Assembly: GCA_963930655.1 (NCBI GenBank)
Contig: OZ005621.1
Span: 13,069,001-13,133,000, forward strand
DNA from: Myrica gale
Taxonomy: Eukaryota; Streptophyta; Magnoliopsida; Fagales; Myricaceae
Direction: 5' to 3'
DNA length: 64,000 nt
Below, piece after piece: positions 58,531 to 64,000 of this stretch (the first letter of the stretch is position 1; each line of letters opens with the position of its first letter). The notes beneath the pieces were generated by a model that was not told the origin of the DNA, made no database searches, and was given only the letters and a program-made list of their open reading frames with translations. The position numbers were made by a program, and so were the translations under genes.

Positions 58531-59117
58531 GGCTGCCCCCCCGCCCTTTGCTTCTCTCTTCAACTGTCTCTCTCTCTCTCTCTCTGTCTCTGTCTTTGCG
58601 GGCAGTAACGGACGTGGTAGACGAAACTCTCAGACCTTGAGTCTTGGAATACGGTGGTAGTGAAGAAATTAGTGTTTGCCTTGGTAGATGCCAGGGATCT
58701 TAAGGTTCTAGACCCGTTTTTGGAGATTTTGGATTGCTTTTCGGCCTCATCTGTTTAAACTGTTTTTTTTTTGGTTTATAGGCCATGTAAACAGTGTACT
58801 TGTTGTATGATTGAGAAACAGCCCCTTCGGTCCAAAATGTAGTTGTCTGGCATGATGCAACACTCAATTATAATTTTGGTGCTAATTGTAATATCTCTTA
58901 TCATTTAAAAAAAATAAAATAAAAATATAAGGTTCATTACAATCATCATGGTGGCTTATGCTACTACCACTCACAGTTCAAGATAGGAGGAATATGTTTA
59001 CCAAAGTCATTGTACTGCAAAAGCCCATTTAGCAATACAATGGCGTAGTTTGTTCTGCTTCCTTGACACCCATTCTCTCTTTATCAGGCTTTTTTTTCGG
59101 CAACTGGTAAAATAAAT
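58531..59117 (+). other. STT3 3' UTR and downstream flank
   Basis: The sequence after the stop includes a (CT)n run at 58568-58584. A cluster of AATAAAAT words near 58910-58930 is a plausible poly(A) region, though nearer signals cannot be excluded. No other gene is seen. Confidence 0.45.
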
Positions 59118-60605
59118 ATTGTTAGATGTACCTCAATATCATTATTTAGAATAATTATGAGATAATTATTGGATGTTTCTTTATGAATTAATCACTAGTA
59201 TATATTGTTTTATAAAACGTTGAGTGTTTGTAATGACATAAATACAAAGAACTTATTTGCAAACCTTAATAATGTAAAACATTGAGGAAATATTGTGAAA
59301 ATTGAGGAAATTAAAGTTTTATTAGGTTTTGTGAGAAAGTAGCAAAAAAAAGAATTTTATAGAGTTCATTATAATTTCTCCTCGAATTAGCACCTAATTT
59401 TCAAAAATTCTATAAATTATGATTCGTTACAACTCACTCCTCTATCTACATTTACTGTTACGATTTAGTCTCCTACTCAGATTTTTCTGTTATCTGCACT
59501 GTTTTTCGACTCACGAAACTACCGAATTGTCCCTCCCTTTCCCACCTAACCAAGAAAACTATGGTTTTGCCTCCAAACGCAAATTTGCCAAAATCCGATT
59601 TACTGTTTGAGAATGATGCTGAATTTGAAAAAGCAATGAGCGTGGAAGATTTGATATTTTTGCTCAAAGGTCCCACGTGCTATTCACGGAAAATGTCGAA
59701 TATAACTAAAAAATGGTAACAGTAAACGTAGATTGAGAGGGTGAGTTATAAGGAGTTATAATTTATCGGAGTTTTTGAGATTGGGGTGCTAGTTCGAGGG
59801 AAGAAATTGTAATTAACCCAATTTATAAGAGTTGGTAAAAAAGTGAACAGAGAAATGAAGAATTTTATGGGAGTTGGTGAAAAAGTGGAGAGATGATTTG
59901 AGTGAATTTTTTTTTTCTATTGTAATGAAAAGAGAAGATTCGATGGTGGAGAGATTATTTCAAAGTTAATTTATTGTTATTGTTTTGATAACATTTTTTT
60001 TGAATTAGTTATGTTTGAAAAATAAATTTTGGAATAGAAACAATTTTGGGTAATTCAGGAGCTTGAAGACACCTAAAATACTGTTGAGTAACATTGTAGA
60101 AAAGTCAGACTGATGATTTATGAATCAGAGATAAAGAGTGATTTTTTGAATCCTTGTTGACTCACTGTGTTCTAGACCGAGATATATAATAATGTATAAA
60201 AATGTCAACACTGGTTCTGCTTTCATTAGATAAAATGATGAACTCTGTCATTGAGGTGGTGACTTTAAACATACGAGTGAGTGCACTGTAAGAGTACATG
60301 CATTGAATTGAATCAAATAAGAATTCCTTTTGGAAATGATGAATGGTGTAGAGGTATTCAACACAATTAGCTTATGTCGTCGTTAGACCCGAGGGAGTTG
60401 TGCATGTTTCCTTGTGTACTTATGCTTGGACTAAATCTTTTGGTGATGATCTTCGTAGATCAAATATTTCAAATAATGTTGGGTCTTGTGCATAATAAGT
60501 GGATTTGTGTAACTGCTCAATATGTAATTCACCTGTCTCTTGTTGTGAATATATTTATAATGTTTGTATAATATTGGACTCAAATGAAAAACAATACGCA
60601 ACGAA
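59118..60605 (+). repeat. Diverged LTR related to the solo LTR at 41471
   Basis: Opens TATTGTTAGATGTACCTC then TAGAATAATTATGAGATAATT, and from about 60200 reads GATGAACTCTGTCATTGAGGTGG, AAGAGTACATGCA and ATTCAACACAATTAG, matching the reverse complement of the solo LTR in order. Roughly 59280-60060 is later inserted AT-rich DNA. The copy is truncated at the right and has no recognisable TSD. Confidence 0.72.
59361..59820. mobile_element. Long-TIR MITE inside the diverged LTR
   Basis: The left arm TAATTTCTCCTCGAATTAGCACC through CTCTATCTACATTTACTGTTAC pairs inward with the right arm, GTAACAGTAAACGTAGATTG through GGTGCTAGTTCGAGGGAAG. Arms are about 100-110 bp and roughly 85% alike by eye. Flanks AATTTTATA and AATTTATAA may be a degraded TSD. 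A Mutator-like affiliation is inferred from arm length only. Confidence 0.65.
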
Positions 60606-60654
60606 TTTTGCAAAAAATATTTTTCACAGTTTTTGTTTACTAATATATATATTA

Positions 60655-60850
60655 GGGATAAATGTCAAATTAGTCTCTGTGTTATACGACAAAATTGAAT
60701 TAGTCTCTGATGTAATAAAATCATAAAATTAGTCCCTCTAGTCTACCACTCGTTTGTCGTTGGTCCCTCATCACCATTTTGTTAATGCCATTAACCAAAC
60801 CTATTCCACTTGGCACTCATTGCTCCTTGTCTAGCCAACCTGTCAACACA
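60655..60850. repeat. Half arm of a TTAGTC-type long-TIR element
   Basis: Reads GGGATAAATGTCAAATTAGTC, AAAATTGAATTAGTCTCTGATG and AAAATTAGTCCCTCTAG, wording seen in Mutator-like arms elsewhere in the window. No opposing arm is found within the window. Confidence 0.4.
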
Positions 60851-61272
60851 GTCATTTAAAAAAGAATGCAAAATAGGGGCAACGCATTGAAACATGTAAT
60901 CAAGCATCTTCCGATCTACCGTCCTTCTTTTAGCTTGGAATACACTTCCATGTTTTGGCTTGAACCATGGCTCTACCTTCAACCTGGTATCTGGGTTCAA
61001 CTTCACTACCTCTTCGAGCTCCATCACATCGTGCTAGAGCACTTGTCCATCTTGGTTCTGCTTCGCTACCATTTCCTTCTCTCTCTGTTAGTTTTTGTGG
61101 CTTAGATGAATTTGATTTACTCATAGGTATTTATCATTGTGTCCAGTGAGATAATGAGCCAATGAGAGCAAAACTTGGAGCCAAAACATCTCTTAGAAGC
61201 ATGTGAGTGGCTCCCCTTTGGTTCTACTAACTTCTCCATTTCTCACTTGGATCAAACAATCTAATCACTCTT

Positions 61273-61939
61273 AGGGATGCTCGTTTTGATAAAATTTTAA
61301 GAATTTTAAGTGGTGAATATTTAGGTAATGTTAGAGATATATTGGTATTTGTGTAGAAGTTGTTGATTTGTGGAAAAAATAATGATGATTTTTAAGGTTG
61401 TTGTTTGTAGATTATTTTTATTGGAATGTGTGTAGAAGATAAAATATAAAATAATATTTAAGTTAATGTTTATTTATAATATTTATTATAATTTTGATTT
61501 TTTTGATTTTTATTATGATACAGATATTATAAAGTAGTGAATAGGTTAAAAAAATTGAAAGAAATACAAAAAAAAAAGACAGACGACAAAAGAACCGTCA
61601 GAGATGTTTCACTTCAACAGTATGGGGTGGGGGGAATTCGAAGAACTGTTTGTTGTCAGATTGGGTTGGATGAAATTTCAAATTTGCCCCAACAATAATT
61701 CGATGTGAAAATAGACAATGAGGGCTTTTCCATCAATCTGCATACCCTGCAATTTATAAACCCCGTTTTGCCCTTCTTGATTATATATCTCACTAGTAAA
61801 TGGAGGCTATGTTAGTAATTTACAAACCTCAAGGGCAGGACAAACTTGGAAAATAATTACCGTTCAAACATGTTCGGTTTGTAAATTTGTTAAATTTATG
61901 TGTATCCTAAAATACTTGTCAAAACGAACATCCTCTTAG
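61273..61939. mobile_element. MITE with GGATGYTCGTTTTGA ends
   Basis: The left end GGGATGCTCGTTTTGATAAAA and right end TTGTCAAAACGAACATCCTC are inverted. CTTA flanks both sides. The interior is AT-rich for 300 bp, then holds unrelated sequence with a GTATGGGGTGGGGGGAATTC segment. No transposase. The same ends occur at 43903. Confidence 0.62.
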
Positions 61940-62965
61940 CTTGCCACGCCATGGAAAGTCTACAGAAGCTTTCCGTACGAGAGCTCAAACTACTTTAGAT
62001 TCTTTGTACAAGCATCTCTTCTATGAAATATTTAACAAAGGTGGGCCACAAATAGAAAAATTTGAAAACTCTCATCGGCAATACTCTCACTTGCACATTT
62101 TCTTTGGGTGAGTTACTAATGAGTGCATAAAAGTGCACTGAACCTTACTTCTTCATGTTCATTTGCAAATACATATGTATAATTATGGCATTTTAATGGT
62201 ATTTTTTCAACTTGAATTTTATTTTACAAAGTGTCCAGTTGTGATTGATTTTTAATAATTTTATTACAGGAAATAAATTAAAAAGAGTTGGCATTCTAAT
62301 CCTAAGAGATGAACCTTAATTTGAGTACTGGGCTTTATCCAATCAAGCAATAAGACCAAGAAGTTGAATGAATTGATATACGGTAGTGAGTTTAAAAAAA
62401 TTCTGAATTGGAAGATCTCCTGCACAGCCTCCAGTATTATTACCATATCTCTTTCATCTAAGATTGAATTAATAAAATTCAAGAAGCGTTGGAATTATAA
62501 CTTAAAGAGAAACATTTTCTCCAGAAATAGAGATTCTCAAATTCCTACTTTTACTAGGTGAAATAGGCGCCGAAATATCTGGAGAATTATGGGTACGATA
62601 TTCTCTGAGCAGTCTTTAATATTATCATCATATCGTCTGTGTCAGATATCGGATTGATGCGATTCAAAAAGGATATGAAAGTCAACTAAAAGGGCTACAT
62701 TTTTTTTTATAGAAATAATGCTTTTCAAATTCCGATGTTTAATAGGAGAAAAATGTTCCAAAATTTTAGGAGTAAAATCTGGAACATTGAACATGCGAAT
62801 TTGGGATAGGATTTTCTTTCTTTGGAAGGAAGATAACTTGGAGGACACGGGAAAGCTTTTGGAGAGCTCGTGGAGGCTAGGTTTTGGACTGTTTTTGGAG
62901 TTTCTTTCTCTTTTCTTTAGCTATCCTTTGGGGAGAGAGTTTTCTTTGCTCGAATGGATAGATTT
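61940..62965. repeat. Intergenic DNA with a diverged ~200-bp tandem repeat
   Basis: 62410-62585 and 62600-62775 share ordered words (GCACAGCCTCCAGTATTATTA / GAGCAGTCTTTAATATTATC, AGATTGAATTAATAAAATTC / GGATTGATGCGATTCAAAAA, AGAAATAGAGATTCTCAAATTCC / AGAAATAATGCTTTTCAAATTCC). They look like an old duplication. No gene is recognised. Confidence 0.5.
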
Positions 62966-64000
62966 TTTTTTAATGAATAAACTCATATTATTAAAAATAG
63001 AACTAAAAGAAAAAGAGAGTACAGTACAAAAGTGGTACCAAACTCACTCAAAACATACAGTAAAAATAGCTAACAAAATCTTGAAAATCTAAGAAAGGAG
63101 TCCCATCACAGCATTAGCTCAAAGATAAATGAAAAGTAAAAAAGCATCCTGCAAACTGATTCGAAGACATTGCATAATCATCAAAACATCTTCAATTGCG
63201 TTCCCTATGCAAGCACCACCAAATACACAATGGAATCATCTTCCAAACCACTTTAGCCAATGGATCCACAAACTTCTTGCTCCAACACACCAACACTTCC
63301 CCCACCCTTCCTGGCATAACCCACGAAAGATTAATAATACGGAAAATAAAATCCCACAATCCCCTTGCCATCGGACAATGTAAAAGCAAATGTTCAATTG
63401 ATTCCCCATCTCCTTTGCACAAATAATACTAATCAATCACACAAATTCCCCTCCTTCTTAAGTTATCAATAGACAAAATCCGGCGATGCATCGCTTCCCA
63501 CACGAAAGACGCAACTCTCGTAGGGACTTTAGACTTCCACACCCCAAGCCACGAAAACAAATCCGAGGTAACACCAGAAATAAAGGCATAAAAAGGTTTA
63601 ACTGAGAAGCTTCCATCTTTAGACCCTAACCAAAGAATCTTATCAGAAACCCCTCTGCGAACCTCATTGGCATAAAGAGTGGAGAAAAAAGACGTAAACT
63701 CCTCCAATTCCCAATCATTAGCATATATTGTAAGCGAAATATTCCACACCAAACTGGTAGAAACAACCTCCATACAATCAGCCACCAGAGCAAAAGGAAA
63801 TTGAGATAAGGAGAAAACTGTAGGGAAAGAATAGCAAAGGGGTCTATCACCACACCATTGATCATGCCAAAATCTAACACTTTGACCAGAACCCAAAACA
63901 TACCGAATATGCTCATTAAAGGAGTCTTATCCCTTACTAATGTGTTTCCACAAACTCACGCCATAAGATCCACACACGGGCCACGTACTCCAACCACCTT
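62966..64000 (-). mobile_element. LINE 3' portion, runs off the right edge
   Basis: On the minus strand the element ends near a poly-A tail (plus-strand T run at 62966-62974). The coding part up to the edge matches the C-terminal region of the LINE at 51037. Its 5' extent lies outside the window. A few substitutions and in-frame stops show it is older than the 51037 copy. Confidence 0.8.
63192..63998 (-). pseudogene. LINE ORF2 C-terminal region (zf-RVT), with in-frame stop
   Basis: Reads SLWKHISKG, VRFWHDQWCGD, WKSKVPTRVASFVWEAMHRR and DNLRRRGICVID, then TAG where the sister copy has Trp (63426-63424), and continues in the same frame with YLCKGDGESIEHLLLHC, WVMPGRVGEVLVCW and WWCLHRERN. At least one more stop lies near 63900. 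It carries the same zinc-binding domain as the other LINE copies. Confidence 0.85.

Overview
The window is plant nuclear DNA, from a eudicot. Three protein-coding host loci have plant intron structure (GT-AG introns plus one GC-AG), and nearly everything else is transposable-element sequence: Ty1/copia, hAT, Mutator-like long-TIR elements, LINEs and AT-rich MITEs. Long introns packed with TEs suggest a woody perennial, but the sequence alone does not name a species.

Host genes. (1) At the left edge (2-754, +) is the 3' part of a DUF4408/DUF761 protein resembling PAMP-induced protein A70. (2) On the minus strand, 32471 down to 20301, is a five-exon gene I assembled by hand. It encodes a thioredoxin-like [2Fe-2S] domain followed by TPR repeats (262 codons), with an in-frame TAA at codon 56 and a GC-AG intron. 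(3) At 48786-58530 (+) is a complete six-exon gene for the oligosaccharyltransferase catalytic subunit STT3 (747 aa, STT3B-like). A possible alternative terminal exon follows exon 2.

Mobile DNA, left to right. 1840-2330 holds a decayed LINE fragment. 6147-11913 is an internally deleted hAT (8-bp TSD GTTACAGC) carrying a nearly intact Ty1/copia element at 6412-11102 (5-bp TSD CGATG, 247-bp LTRs differing at one base, pol with three frameshifts). 12412-15036 is a deleted copia element whose 3' LTR is interrupted by a 741-bp fold-back Mutator-like element with a GC-rich core. 15351-16168 is a recent tandem duplication of about 408 bp. Intron 2 of the TPR gene holds a full-length hAT, 25394-31461, with a perfect 8-bp TSD (AGTGTCAT) and an open two-exon BED-finger transposase (741 aa). 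Intron 4 of the same gene holds a second deleted hAT (21311-22591) and a LINE 3' end. 32600-41400 is a graveyard of copia pol, a long-TIR element, inverted LTR pieces and a possible envelope-like ORF of a SIRE-type copia. 41471-42726 is a solo LTR with TSD GTATA. Several AT-rich MITEs lie at 43.9-47.7 kb. STT3 intron 2 holds a 5'-truncated LINE with an 18-bp TSD, a small non-autonomous hAT and a diverged ~517-bp tandem duplication. Past STT3 are a diverged LTR relative of the solo LTR and, at the right edge, a LINE on the minus strand.

The host genes do not form a pathway. The main story is the layering of insertions, which can be ordered in time because most target-site duplications survive, and how two host genes carry them in their introns. 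All calls rest on reading the sequence by eye; no searches were run.
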